This document shows, piece by piece, positions 9,299 to 16,409 of a stretch of DNA of 52,559 nt (within the stretch, counting starts at the first letter, position 1; every line of letters begins with the position of its first letter). Location of the stretch: assembly GCA_017395555.1 (NCBI GenBank), contig JAFPUE010000039.1:1-52559 (forward strand), given 5' to 3'. The notes under the pieces are model-generated. The model was not told where the DNA came from. It searched no databases and saw nothing but the letters and a program-made list of their open reading frames with translations. Both the position numbers and the translations under genes were made by a program. This DNA is from Ruminiclostridium sp. (GTDB lineage: Bacteria; Bacillota; Clostridia; Oscillospirales; Ruminococcaceae).

Positions 9299-9863
9299 CG
9301 AATACAAAGACCTGATACGCTTAATGATGGGCAAGAAGCGCTACATCCACAGCTGCAACGTTGCGGATATGTGCGTGAAGCTCGCGCAGCTTTTCGGCGA
9401 GGACGTTAACAAGGCGTACACGGCGGGCATACTGCACGACTGCCGTAAGGAAGCCGACGCGGACGTACAGCGCAGGGAGATGACGGCGAGCGGGTACTAC
9501 GTCGATCCGGCGGAGCTCGACTCCAAGAGCACATGGCACGGCATAGCAGCCGCATATTATGTGCGCCACGAGCTCGGCATAGACGACAAGGACATACTGA
9601 ATGCGATACGCTATCACACCGTCGGACACGCGGCTATGTCAAAGCTCGAAAAGATAGTATATCTCGGCGATCTCGTATCTGCGGAGCGCGACTTCCCCGA
9701 TGTGGAGAAGTACAGGGCTTATGCAATGCGTGATCTTGACGATGCAATGTACAGAGCGCTGAAATGGTCCATAGGCAACCTCTCCGAAAGCGGAAAAAAA
9801 ATACCGGTATGCACGATAGAAGCGTATAATTATTACATAGATAAAAAGCTGAAAAAGGATTGA
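9291..9863 (+). CDS. yqeK: YqeK family HD-domain phosphohydrolase
   Basis: A 190-residue HD-fold metal phosphohydrolase. YqeK proteins hydrolyse diadenosine tetraphosphate, a stress-related dinucleotide. Seen: RYIHSCNVADM (first His), the metal pair HDC in GILHDCRKEAD, a later histidine in STWHGIAAAYYVRHELG, and the conserved YHTVGHAAMSKLEKIVYLGDLV. The GTG at 9291 is preferred because GGGAGGG lies directly before it and it overlaps the end of nadD by 8 bases. The frame stays open further upstream inside nadD but without a ribosome site. Confidence 0.93.
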   Translation: MADEYKDLIRLMMGKKRYIHSCNVADMCVKLAQLFGEDVNKAYTAGILHDCRKEADADVQRREMTASGYYVDPAELDSKSTWHGIAAAYYVRHELGIDDKDILNAIRYHTVGHAAMSKLEKIVYLGDLVSAERDFPDVEKYRAYAMRDLDDAMYRALKWSIGNLSESGKKIPVCTIEAYNYYIDKKLKKD

Positions 9864-9874
9864 AAGGATAAAAT

Positions 9875-10228
9875 ATGACCGATACAGAAGAAGTAAAGAT
9901 CGCGGTAAAAGCCCTCGATTCCAAGAAGGGCGGCAATATCAAGGTGATACGCATTGGTGATATCACAGTTCTCGCAAATTATTTCGTCATAGCGGAAGGC
10001 ACCAGCTCCACGCAGGTAAAGGCCCTCGCGGACGAAGTGGAGTTTAAAATGGGAGAAGCCGGCATACAGCCGAAATGCTCGATCAATCAGCAGGGAACGA
10101 ACTGGATAACGCTCGATTATATCGACGTTGTAGTTCACGTCTTCCTCAACGAGACCCGCGAGTTCTACGGCCTCGAAAAGCTCTGGGCAGACGGCGATGA
10201 GATAGACGTGTCAGAGTTTTTGGAATAG
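9875..10228 (+). CDS. rsfS: Ribosomal silencing factor RsfS (Iojap family)
   Basis: Binds ribosomal protein uL14 on free 50S subunits and blocks joining with 30S, reducing translation under starvation. 117 residues, normal length. Seen: the family core VLANYFVIAEGTSSTQVKALADEV, then NWITLDYIDVVVHVFLNETREFYGLEKLWAD, which carries the DYxDVVVHxF signature. It follows yqeK by 11 bases, as in most Firmicutes. The operon ends here and a hairpin-rich repeat element follows. Confidence 0.95.
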   Translation: MTDTEEVKIAVKALDSKKGGNIKVIRIGDITVLANYFVIAEGTSSTQVKALADEVEFKMGEAGIQPKCSINQQGTNWITLDYIDVVVHVFLNETREFYGLEKLWADGDEIDVSEFLE

Positions 10229-10552
10229 ACTTTTCGAGAGCTTTGAGACGGGGCGCCGCCCCGAACCCCGCAAGGTCTTTCGGTCAGCCCCTCTGCCGTT
10301 TTCGCAAGCGAAAACATCACCTCCCCGGTTATCGGGGAGACCACCCTTTGGAAAAGTGGGCTTGACACCCTACGGCACGATGCCGTAAGGAAGTTTCCAA
10401 AAGCGCGCACGATGCGCGCATTAAAGAAACTTCCGATAAACCTAATGCAGTATTTCAGAGCGCTCTGCTATGGGCAACTCCGCAAGAAATGAAAGGGGGT
10501 TGGCGATAACTCCGCTTCGGAGCGGCGCGTCCGCCGCATTTTAACAGTTTAT
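10229..10552 (+). repeat. Intergenic repeat element R1 with run of hairpins
   Basis: A 324-bp non-coding stretch after rsfS. Its beginning (CTTTTCGAGAG, GAGACGGGG) matches the start of element R2 at 32740. It then carries consecutive perfect hairpins: 10298-10315, 10321-10339, 10371-10387 and a nested pair with outer arms 10389-10397/10426-10434 and inner GCGCGC arms. The ~70-bp repeat unit shared with R2-R4 is at 10444-10513 (AATGCAGTATTTCAGAG to GGGTTGGCGATAACTCC). No coding potential was convincing. It could act as a terminator or RNA-processing region for the rsfS operon; that is inference. Confidence 0.7.
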
Positions 10553-10619
10553 TTGTTTAAAAAACAGCATGATATTTTGTCTGTTATGACGAAATTGTGA
10601 AAATTGTGAAAAAATATAC

Positions 10620-10648
10620 TTGACAAATTTTGTTATATAATGTATAAT
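10620..10648 (+). promoter_or_regulatory. Promoter of rpsU
   Basis: TTGACA, 17-bp spacer, TATAAT: a perfect sigma-A consensus. The leader of ~90 bases before the GTG at 10744 holds a small hairpin (TGGGC...GCCCA, about 10655-10675). Confidence 0.85.
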
Positions 10649-10743
10649 GTCTTGTGGGCGCGATTACAAAGCCCATAATCAGCTATCATTACTTATGTTT
10701 TGATATATTTAGCCTGTGCCGAAAGGCAAAGGGAGGGATATTT

Positions 10744-10920
10744 GTGGCAGAAATTCGTCTTGGCAAGAACGAGTCGCTCGATACCGCACTCAAGCGTTTC
10801 AAGCGTTCGTGCGCAAGAGACGGCGTACTGGCTGAGGTTCGCAAAAGAGAGCATTACGAAAAGCCTTCTGTGAAGCGTAAGAAAAAGTCCGAAGCTGCAC
10901 GCAAGCGCAAGTTCAAGTAA
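10744..10920 (+). CDS. rpsU: 30S ribosomal protein S21
   Basis: A 58-residue basic ribosomal protein of the small subunit platform, near the 16S rRNA 3' end. Seen: [27 protein letters not shown], the S21 signature, and a Lys/Arg-rich tail ending [13 protein letters not shown]. The GTG start is chosen because AGGGAGGG lies before it and because it gives the family's usual N terminus. It has its own strong promoter and a hairpin after the stop, so it is monocistronic or loosely joined to the next gene. Confidence 0.96.
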   Translation: MAEIRLGKNESLDTALKRFKRSCARDGVLAEVRKREHYEKPSVKRKKKSEAARKRKFK

Positions 10921-10940
10921 TGATGAATTACACAGGATTT

Positions 10941-10965
10941 AAGCGGTCTCGGACAGAGTCCGCTT
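10941..10965 (+). terminator. Hairpin after rpsU
   Basis: AAGCGG...CCGCTT stem of ten positions with one mismatch, followed by AATTTATT. The U tract is short, so it is a weak or partial terminator that may allow read-through into the HAD phosphatase gene. Confidence 0.5.
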
Positions 10966-10995
10966 AATTTATTATCAATAAAATGAGTTGGTAAG

Positions 10996-11502
10996 ATGAT
11001 ATTCAGACCACGTTTTCATATCATAAACGTACTTGATATAGATGAAAAATTCCTGAAAGACAACGGCATAGACGGGCTTATCCTCGATCTCGACAATACC
11101 CTTTCCCTGCACGGCGCTCCCGCCGCAGAGGCAGGAATACCGGAATGGCTCGATAAAATGCGCGCACTCGGCGTGAAAATGGTTGTCGTGTCGAACAATA
11201 CTAACCACCGCGTGGCTCCGCTCGCACGAAAGCTCGGGCTGCCTTTTATCGCAAACGGCGCAAAGCCCCTCACTATCGGAATAACACGCGCGATCAGATT
11301 TCTCGGTATCCCGAAAGAACGCACCGCCGTGGTAGGCGATCAGATCTTCACCGACGTTATGGGCGGTAACTTCGCGCGGACACAGACGATACTCGTTGAA
11401 CCGTTCCACGAGGAGAAAAACCTGTTTTTCAAAATAAAGAGAGCCGCGGAAAATATCGTTTTCAGGCGCGGCGAGGATCTATCCGGAAAGAAAGGCAAAT
11501 AA
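10996..11502 (+). CDS. yqeG: YqeG-family HAD-IIIA phosphatase
   Basis: A 168-residue haloacid-dehalogenase-type hydrolase. Seen: motif I GLILDLDNTLS with the two catalytic aspartates, motif II VVVSNNT, the motif III lysine region KPLTIGITRA and motif IV VVGDQIFTDVMGGN. No cap domain is inserted, consistent with subfamily IIIA and with YqeG of Bacillus. The substrate is unknown. In Firmicutes yqeG commonly sits close to aroE, yhbY, nadD or aroQ, and the same neighbourhood is present here. It is followed after 1 base by an endonuclease IV-like gene. Confidence 0.9.
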   Translation: MIFRPRFHIINVLDIDEKFLKDNGIDGLILDLDNTLSLHGAPAAEAGIPEWLDKMRALGVKMVVVSNNTNHRVAPLARKLGLPFIANGAKPLTIGITRAIRFLGIPKERTAVVGDQIFTDVMGGNFARTQTILVEPFHEEKNLFFKIKRAAENIVFRRGEDLSGKKGK

Positions 11503-11503
11503 G

Positions 11504-12349
11504 ATGATAACATTCGGACCCGGCGGAAATTCCGACAGCTTCGGCAAGCGCAGCTTCCCCGAAGACCTTCCGGAATACCTTGCCTCAATGGGGCTCAACG
11601 GATATGAGGTGGAATGCGGACGCGGTGTCCGCATAGCGGAAAAGACATACCGGCTGCTGCCGGAACTCGCGGAGAAAAACGGGATATACCTGACGCTGCA
11701 CACGCCGTATTTTATCTCGCTTTCGAGCGAAAAGGAAGAGACAAGGCTCAAAAGTGTGGATTACATACTCGAAAGCGCCCGCGCCGCTCACAAGCTCGGA
11801 ATACGCAAAATGGTGGTACATTCCGGCTCGTGCTCGAAAATGACGCGCGAAGCTGCAACGGAGCTTGCGAGAGACACACTCACGAGAGCGCAGCAGGCGC
11901 TTGACGGCGAAGGGCTCAGCGAGATAATACTCTGCCCCGAGACTATGGGAAAGATAAATCAGCTGGGTACTCTGAGCGAGGTGCTGGAGCTTTGCGGTGT
12001 CGATGAGAGGTTCCTGCCCTGCGTCGATTTCGGGCATCTGAACGCGCGCACACTCGGCGGGATAAAGACGGAAACAGATTACGCGGATATACTCGACGAG
12101 ATCGAAAACAAGCTCGGACATGATCGCTTAAAGCATTTCCATGTGCATTTCAGCAAGATTATGTACACGGCCGGCGGCGAGAAAATGCACCTGACGTTTG
12201 AGGATACCGAGTACGGTCCGCAGTTCGAGCCGCTTATGGAGCAGTTCGCAAAGCGCGGTCTCGAACCGTCGGTGATCTGCGAAAGCTCCGGAACACAGGC
12301 GGAGGATGCCGCTGCAATGAAGAAATACTATGAGGGGACAGCAAAATGA
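11504..12349 (+). CDS. Deoxyribonuclease IV-like TIM-barrel protein
   Basis: A 281-residue member of the AP endonuclease family 2 (Nfo) fold. Canonical members cut DNA 5' of abasic sites using three zinc ions. Seen: metal-ligand-like positions in [34 protein letters not shown] and ICESSG, in the family's order. The region after HVHFSK differs from the Escherichia coli enzyme: the HxH zinc pair is not obvious, only [12 protein letters not shown]. It is therefore a divergent clostridial Nfo; abasic-site activity is inferred. Its stop overlaps the start of aroQ by 4 bases (ATGA). Confidence 0.82.
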   Translation: MITFGPGGNSDSFGKRSFPEDLPEYLASMGLNGYEVECGRGVRIAEKTYRLLPELAEKNGIYLTLHTPYFISLSSEKEETRLKSVDYILESARAAHKLGIRKMVVHSGSCSKMTREAATELARDTLTRAQQALDGEGLSEIILCPETMGKINQLGTLSEVLELCGVDERFLPCVDFGHLNARTLGGIKTETDYADILDEIENKLGHDRLKHFHVHFSKIMYTAGGEKMHLTFEDTEYGPQFEPLMEQFAKRGLEPSVICESSGTQAEDAAAMKKYYEGTAK

Positions 12350-12768
12350 AGATATTTATTATAAACGGACCCAATCTCGATATGCTCGGTAAGCGCGAGC
12401 CGGAAATATACGGAAGCGACACTCTCGACTCGATAAATGCGGAGCTCGCGGAATACTGCGCCGCCGTGGGAGTTGAGCCGACGTTCTTCCAGTCAAACTC
12501 GGAGGGCGCGCTGATAGATTTCATACATTCCGCACACGGCGAGGCGGACGGCATCGTTCTGAACGCCGGTGCTTACACGCATTACAGCATCGCTATCCGT
12601 GACGCGATCGCGGCAGTGGAGCTACCGTGCGTGGAGGTGCATCTCTCAAATGTGCATAAACGTGAGGAATTCCGGCACAAGTCGGTTATATCGGCTGTCT
12701 GCACCGGAGTGATATGCGGCTTCGGCAAAAAATCGTACAAGCTCGCTATCGACGCACTTTTATTATAA
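12346..12768 (+). CDS. aroQ: 3-dehydroquinate dehydratase, type II
   Basis: Third step of the shikimate pathway: 3-dehydroquinate to 3-dehydroshikimate in the cytoplasm, as a dodecamer. 140 residues, the usual size for type II. Seen: [18 protein letters not shown] with the flexible lid Arg and catalytic Tyr, [31 protein letters not shown], and [19 protein letters not shown] with the catalytic His. It overlaps the preceding gene by 4 bases and is followed by an M24 peptidase, an arrangement that recurs in Clostridia together with efp. Confidence 0.96.
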   Translation: MKIFIINGPNLDMLGKREPEIYGSDTLDSINAELAEYCAAVGVEPTFFQSNSEGALIDFIHSAHGEADGIVLNAGAYTHYSIAIRDAIAAVELPCVEVHLSNVHKREEFRHKSVISAVCTGVICGFGKKSYKLAIDALLL

Positions 12769-12790
12769 AACAAGGAGATCGTTTCCGGAA

Positions 12791-13858
12791 ATGACAAGAA
12801 CAGACAGAATAGCGGCGGAGCTTAAAGATCCGAGCCATGCCGCCCTTATAACAAGCCCGGTGTCGAGGCAGTACGCGACAGGCTTCAGATCCTCTTCGGG
12901 TATCGTTTTCGTGACACAGAAAAAAAGCTACTTCATAATAGATAACAGGTACTATGAGAAAGCCGCCGAACAGGCTGACGGCGTGGAAGTAATGCTGCTT
13001 ACCGATCTTCGCAAGCAGATCTACTCCGTCATCGAGGAGCACGGCATAAAGGTCATCTCGATAGAAAGCAAGAGCGTTACCGTAAGTGAGCTCGAAGACT
13101 ATATGAAGCTGTTCTCCGGTCTGACAGTCGATCCTTCGGGCTGGCTCTCCTCCACGATAGAAAAGATGCGCATAATCAAGAGCCAGGAGGAGATACAGAA
13201 GATAGAGGCGGCACAGCGCATTGCGGAAGCGGCATTCCAGAAGCTCATAGCCGCTATCCGTCCCGGAATGACCGAGAAACAGGTTGCTTCGGTGCTCAAT
13301 TTCTATATGATGGATCTCGGCGCGGACGGCATATCGTTCGATACTATCGCCGCTTCCGGCGTAAACTCAGCCTGCCCGCACGCTGTACCAACCGACAAGC
13401 CGCTGCAGAACGGCGAGTTTCTAACGCTCGACTTCGGTGCCGTGGTTGACGGCTACCATTCCGATATGACGCGCACCGTCGTTATCGGAAAGCCGGACGA
13501 GGAAATGGCAAAGGTATATAATGCGGTATGGGGCGCACAGTCTGACGCTATAAAGGCTGTACACGCCGACGTTACCGGCAAGCTCGTTGACAGCGTGGCA
13601 AGAAGCACGCTCGACGCTTGGGGGTATGAGAAATACTTCACCCACGGTCTCGGACACGGTGTAGGACTAGAAATACACGAGGGTCCCACGGTCTCTGCAA
13701 AGAGCCCGTTCACGCTGCATGAGGGAATGGTAATCACGATAGAGCCGGGAATCTATATCCCGCACAAGTACGGCGTTCGTATAGAAGATATGGTAGTTGT
13801 GACCACTAACAGCTGTATAGACCTGACAAAGGCTCCCAAGACGCTTATTTATATCTGA
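12791..13858 (+). CDS. M24 family Xaa-Pro aminopeptidase
   Basis: A 355-residue creatinase/prolidase-type metallopeptidase that removes N-terminal residues before proline. Seen: N-terminal creatinase domain (residues ~1-125), then the pita-bread domain with the five metal ligands: LTLDFGAVVDGYHSDMTRT (two Asp), THGLGHGVGLEIHEGP (His), VITIEPGIYI (Glu) and GVRIEDMVVVT (Glu). AAGGAG lies before the ATG. It is the gene before efp, as in many Firmicutes, although efp has its own promoter here. Whether it prefers Xaa-Pro dipeptides or longer peptides cannot be told. Confidence 0.93.
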   Translation: MTRTDRIAAELKDPSHAALITSPVSRQYATGFRSSSGIVFVTQKKSYFIIDNRYYEKAAEQADGVEVMLLTDLRKQIYSVIEEHGIKVISIESKSVTVSELEDYMKLFSGLTVDPSGWLSSTIEKMRIIKSQEEIQKIEAAQRIAEAAFQKLIAAIRPGMTEKQVASVLNFYMMDLGADGISFDTIAASGVNSACPHAVPTDKPLQNGEFLTLDFGAVVDGYHSDMTRTVVIGKPDEEMAKVYNAVWGAQSDAIKAVHADVTGKLVDSVARSTLDAWGYEKYFTHGLGHGVGLEIHEGPTVSAKSPFTLHEGMVITIEPGIYIPHKYGVRIEDMVVVTTNSCIDLTKAPKTLIYI

Positions 13859-13935
13859 TAAAACCGTGAACAGGAACAAATATTGTGCCGACGGCAGCAG
13901 GTTTTTTGGAAATAACGAAAAATTTTAAAAAACTA

Positions 13936-13964
13936 TTGCAATTTGAGCGAAAATATAGTACAAT
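13936..13964 (+). promoter_or_regulatory. Promoter of efp
   Basis: TTGCAA, 17-bp spacer, TACAAT, in an AT-rich gap. The ribosome site AAGGAGG is just upstream of the efp ATG at 14014. Confidence 0.75.
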
Positions 13965-14013
13965 ATATAAGATAATTATGTAGATATCCGCAAATAATAA
14001 GGAGGATTATGAA

Positions 14014-14577
14014 ATGATCACAGCAGGCGATTTCAGAAACGGCATGACATTCGAGGAAGACGGACAGGTTATGCAGGTCGTAGAATTCCAGCACGTTAAG
14101 CCCGGCAAAGGTGCCGCTTTCGTAAGAACCAAGACCAAGAACGTTCTTACCGGCGCGGTAGTTGAAAAGTCATACAACCCCACGGCAAAGTTCCCCACAG
14201 CGTTCATTGAGCGCAAGGATATGGAATACACCTACATGGACGGCGAGCTCTACCACTTCATGGACAGCGAGACCTACGAGGACGTTCCGATCAACGCCTC
14301 CGAGGTTGGCGACAACTTCAAGTTTGTCAAGGAAAACACCGTATGCAAGGTTCTTTCCTACAAGGGTAAGGTATTCGGCGTTGAGCCGCCCAACTTCGTT
14401 GAGCTCGAAGTTACACAGACAGATCCCGGCTTCAAGGGCGATACAGCTACAAACGCAACAAAGCCCGCTACACTCGAAACAGGCGCGGAGATCAGAGTTC
14501 CGCTGTTCATAGATATCGGCGACGTTATCCGTATCGACACAAGAACAGGCGAATATATGGAGCGTGCCAACAAGTAA
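14014..14577 (+). CDS. efp: Elongation factor P
   Basis: Binds between the P and E sites and rescues ribosomes stalled on polyproline. 187 residues with three beta-barrel domains. Seen: domain I with [13 protein letters not shown], whose loop puts Lys32 at the tip, the position that is modified in other bacteria; domain II around [19 protein letters not shown]; and domain [43 protein letters not shown], the family signature. No modification enzyme (EpmA or YmfI-like) is visible in the window. Own promoter upstream; the zinc-ribbon gene follows after 34 bases. Confidence 0.97.
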   Translation: MITAGDFRNGMTFEEDGQVMQVVEFQHVKPGKGAAFVRTKTKNVLTGAVVEKSYNPTAKFPTAFIERKDMEYTYMDGELYHFMDSETYEDVPINASEVGDNFKFVKENTVCKVLSYKGKVFGVEPPNFVELEVTQTDPGFKGDTATNATKPATLETGAEIRVPLFIDIGDVIRIDTRTGEYMERANK

Positions 14578-14611
14578 ACCGGCTGCTCCCGTTTGAAAGT
14601 GAGGCATTAAT

Positions 14612-15019
14612 ATGGAAAATATGACAATTGCCGAAAAGGTATCATACATCAAGGGTCTTGCGGAAGGTCTCAAGCTCAGCACAGAGACAAGCGAAGGCAA
14701 GATACTCACTGCTATCATCGACGTTCTCGGTGATATCGCGCTGAATATCGAGGATATCGACTCCGATCTCGCTGATCTCACAGATGTTGTGAACGACGTT
14801 GAGGACAGCCTTATAGACCTTGAGGACGAGGTTTACGGCGACGGTGACACAAGCGAATACGGCGACGATGACGACGATGATGCGCTCTACGAGATCACCT
14901 GCCCGAACTGCAACAACACGATAACAGCGGATTACGATGTTCTCGCGGACGGCACTATCGAATGTCCGAATTGCGGAGAGACGCTCGAATTTGACCTTGA
15001 GCAGCTCGACGAGGAATAA
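14612..15019 (+). CDS. CD1247 N-terminal domain protein with zinc ribbon
   Basis: A 135-residue uncharacterised protein typical of Clostridia and usually beside efp. Seen: an N-terminal helical domain beginning IAEKVSYIKGLAEGLKLS (residues ~5-75), recalling the CD1247-type domain, an acidic linker rich in Asp (about 80-93), and a C-terminal zinc ribbon with two CPNC/CPNCGE knuckles (ITCPNCNNTI, IECPNCGETLEF). Zinc binding is inferred from the four cysteines. Location next to efp suggests a link to translation, but its function is unknown. Confidence 0.85.
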   Translation: MENMTIAEKVSYIKGLAEGLKLSTETSEGKILTAIIDVLGDIALNIEDIDSDLADLTDVVNDVEDSLIDLEDEVYGDGDTSEYGDDDDDDALYEITCPNCNNTITADYDVLADGTIECPNCGETLEFDLEQLDEE

Positions 15020-15045
15020 TAACAACAAACAAACAAAAACAAATG

Positions 15046-15220
15046 TTTCGGGGCGGGGTGAGATTCCCCACCGGCGGTGCTGTACACGCAGCATTGAAGC
15101 TCCCACAAAGCGCGTCACGAAGACGCACAGTAAAGGAGCTTCGATATAGTCCGCGAACTCCCTTCGGGAGCCGAATCGGTGAAATTCCGATACCGACGGT
15201 ATAGTCCGGATGAAAGAAAC
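15046..15220 (+). promoter_or_regulatory. FMN riboswitch (RFN element)
   Basis: Senses flavin mononucleotide and shuts off the downstream flavin transporter gene. Seen: conserved blocks in order: TTCGGGGCGGGGTGAGATTC, CCACCGGCGGT, AGTCCGCGA, GCCGAATCGGTGAAATTCC, and GACGGTATAGTCCGGATGAA. Between the second and third blocks lies an enlarged variable arm of about 60 bases with a GAAGCTCC/GGAGCTTC stem and an inner GCGTC/GACGC hairpin. The terminator at 15244-15274 is the likely expression platform. Confidence 0.95.
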
Positions 15221-15243
15221 AAAAACGTGCTTTTTAAAGTACC

Positions 15244-15274
15244 ATGCCCCTGTATTTACAGGGGCATTTTTGTT
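15244..15274 (+). terminator. Riboswitch-controlled terminator
   Basis: Perfect stem ATGCCCCTGTA/TACAGGGGCAT followed by TTTTTGTT, between the FMN riboswitch and the ribosome site of ribU. Expected to form when FMN is bound. Confidence 0.92.
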
Positions 15275-15299
15275 CCCTCCGAATGAAAGGAGAAGCATT

Positions 15300-15929
15300 A
15301 TGTCAGCAACAAAAACAGAAACGGCAGTAAAACCGGCAGCACGCAGCGTCTCGGGGGTACGCTTCATCACGATAACCGCGATACTTACAGCAATTGCAGT
15401 ACTGCTGCAATACCTCGAATTTCCCGTTCCGATGTTCATTCCCCCGTTCGTGAAATTCGATTTTTCCGATCTTCCGGCTATTCTCGCAGCATTTCTCGTA
15501 TCGCCTATCTCCGGCATTGCGGTTTGCCTGCTCAAAAATGTGATACACCTCGCGGTATCTTCTTCCGTGGGTGTCGGCGAGCTCTGCAACTTCCTGCTCG
15601 GCGTGGTAATGGTGATACCCTCATGGCTTATTTACAAGATCAAGCCCACAAAGCTCAACGCGCTTGTCGCAATGCTGATCGGCTCGCTTATAACGGCGGT
15701 ACTGAGCATATTTATCAACTACTACATCAGCTACCCGTTCTATCAGACATTCATGCCGCTCGACGCGATAATCGAGGAATACCGCAAGCTCAACGACGGT
15801 GTCGGCTCGCTCTGGGACGCGCTGATATGGTTCAATATGCCCTTCACGTTCGTGAAGTTCCTGCTCGATTCGATCATCGTGTTCTTTATCTATAAGCCGC
15901 TGGCAAAGGCAGTGCGCAAGAACGGATAA
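15300..15929 (+). CDS. ribU: ECF transporter substrate-binding subunit, riboflavin (RibU-like)
   Basis: A 209-residue integral membrane S component that binds riboflavin and works with a shared energising module (EcfA, EcfA', EcfT, not in this window). Seen: about six hydrophobic segments starting at FITITAILTAIAVLLQYLEF, with FPVPMFIPPFVKFDFSDLPAILAAFLVSPISG, the RibU-like signature around the first external loop. The ATG at 15300 follows AAAGGAG; upstream in-frame starts would lie within the riboswitch terminator and are rejected. Riboflavin specificity is supported by the FMN riboswitch. Confidence 0.93.
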   Translation: MSATKTETAVKPAARSVSGVRFITITAILTAIAVLLQYLEFPVPMFIPPFVKFDFSDLPAILAAFLVSPISGIAVCLLKNVIHLAVSSSVGVGELCNFLLGVVMVIPSWLIYKIKPTKLNALVAMLIGSLITAVLSIFINYYISYPFYQTFMPLDAIIEEYRKLNDGVGSLWDALIWFNMPFTFVKFLLDSIIVFFIYKPLAKAVRKNG

Positions 15930-15936
15930 AAGCATA

Positions 15937-15965
15937 TTGACAAAATAAGAGCTGTATGCTATAAT
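15937..15965 (+). promoter_or_regulatory. Promoter of candidate antitoxin RNA
   Basis: TTGACA, 17-bp spacer, TATAAT: exact consensus, yet no protein gene follows on this strand. It points toward the 3' end of the small reverse-strand gene at 16052-16168. Confidence 0.8.
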
Positions 15966-15971
15966 ATAAAC

Positions 15972-16064
15972 AGCAAGAGCAGCCGTTTAACGGTTCCGCT
16001 CCCTATGTTAAAACAAAAAGTAATAACCGTCGGTTTGCGAGACTCGGGCGGTTATTTCTTTTTG
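15972..16064 (+). ncRNA. Candidate antisense antitoxin RNA (about 93 nt)
   Basis: Predicted from a consensus promoter (start about 7 bases after the -10 box) to a terminator hairpin with arms 16022-16029 and 16049-16056 plus TTTCTTTTT. No open reading frame of note. Its last ~50 bases are complementary to the 3' end of the convergent mRNA carrying the 38-codon membrane peptide, including its stop codon and terminator. Convergent 3'-overlapping RNAs of this kind act as antitoxins in known type I systems such as txpA/RatA. Ends and function are inferred. Confidence 0.6.
16022..16064. terminator. Bidirectional terminator shared by toxin mRNA and antisense RNA
   Basis: AATAACCG (16022-16029) pairs with CGGTTATT (16049-16056), extended by further pairs. 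On + it is followed by TTTCTTTTT; on - by ACTTTTTGTTTT. Both convergent transcripts can end here, giving a short 3' overlap. Confidence 0.8.
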
Positions 16065-16168
16065 CCGTTAAAGTGCTCGATGATCTTTAGGATCACCGTG
16101 ATTACTGCGCATATCAAGAGACCTTGACTTACGAAAAGCTGAAGAAATTCAGCATAAGTAAATTCCAC
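16052..16168 (-). CDS. 38-residue membrane peptide, putative type I (holin-like) toxin
   Basis: A small gene too short for routine calling. GTG start at 16168 with AAGGAG 13 bases upstream; the frame is closed by TAA immediately before the GTG, so the start is fixed. The peptide has a short polar N terminus (EFTYAEFLQLF), one hydrophobic helix (about residues 17-30, LLICAVITVILKII) and a basic end (NGKKK). This is the layout of Hol_Tox/TxpA-like type I toxins of Firmicutes. It has its own consensus promoter and a ~175-base leader in which ACACGCTCC (16216-16224, read on -) can pair with the ribosome site. Toxicity is inferred, not shown. Confidence 0.7.
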   Translation of the reverse strand: MEFTYAEFLQLFVSQGLLICAVITVILKIIEHFNGKKK

Positions 16169-16349
16169 TTTTTACATCACACTCCTTTTTCCAAAGACCG
16201 TTGGACTTTGTATCGGGAGCGTGTCGATGCGTAGCAACGAAACTGAACCGCCTGATCGGCTGCTCCTGCCGGAAGTTTCCGCTGACCCTGCCGTCAGGCG
16301 GCTTCTGACAAGTATTCGGTTTTGCGGCAGGTGAACGCCTGTTACGCTC

Positions 16350-16378
16350 ATTATAACAAATGTCTGTACAAAAGTCAA
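16350..16378 (-). promoter_or_regulatory. Promoter of the 38-residue peptide gene
   Basis: On the - strand TTGACT, 17-bp spacer, TATAAT. The -35 box directly abuts the hairpin that ends the HAAS-protein transcript. The leader to the GTG at 16168 is about 175 bases. Confidence 0.8.
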
Positions 16379-16379
16379 T

Positions 16380-16403
16380 CCCCGCTTCTTTTCAGAAACG
16401 GGG
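16380..16403 (-). terminator. Terminator-like hairpin after the PadR/HAAS pair
   Basis: On the - strand CCCCGTTTC / GAAGCGGGG stem, followed by ATTGACTTTTG. The U tract is imperfect and overlaps the next promoter, so termination may be partial. Confidence 0.45.
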
Positions 16404-16409
16404 GTCATT

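Noticed and set aside
16172..16408. 78-codon open frame on - upstream of the toxin candidate
   Set aside because: It would begin inside the PadR/HAAS terminator, upstream of the promoter at 16350-16378, and has no protein-like composition; the region reads better as an untranslated leader.
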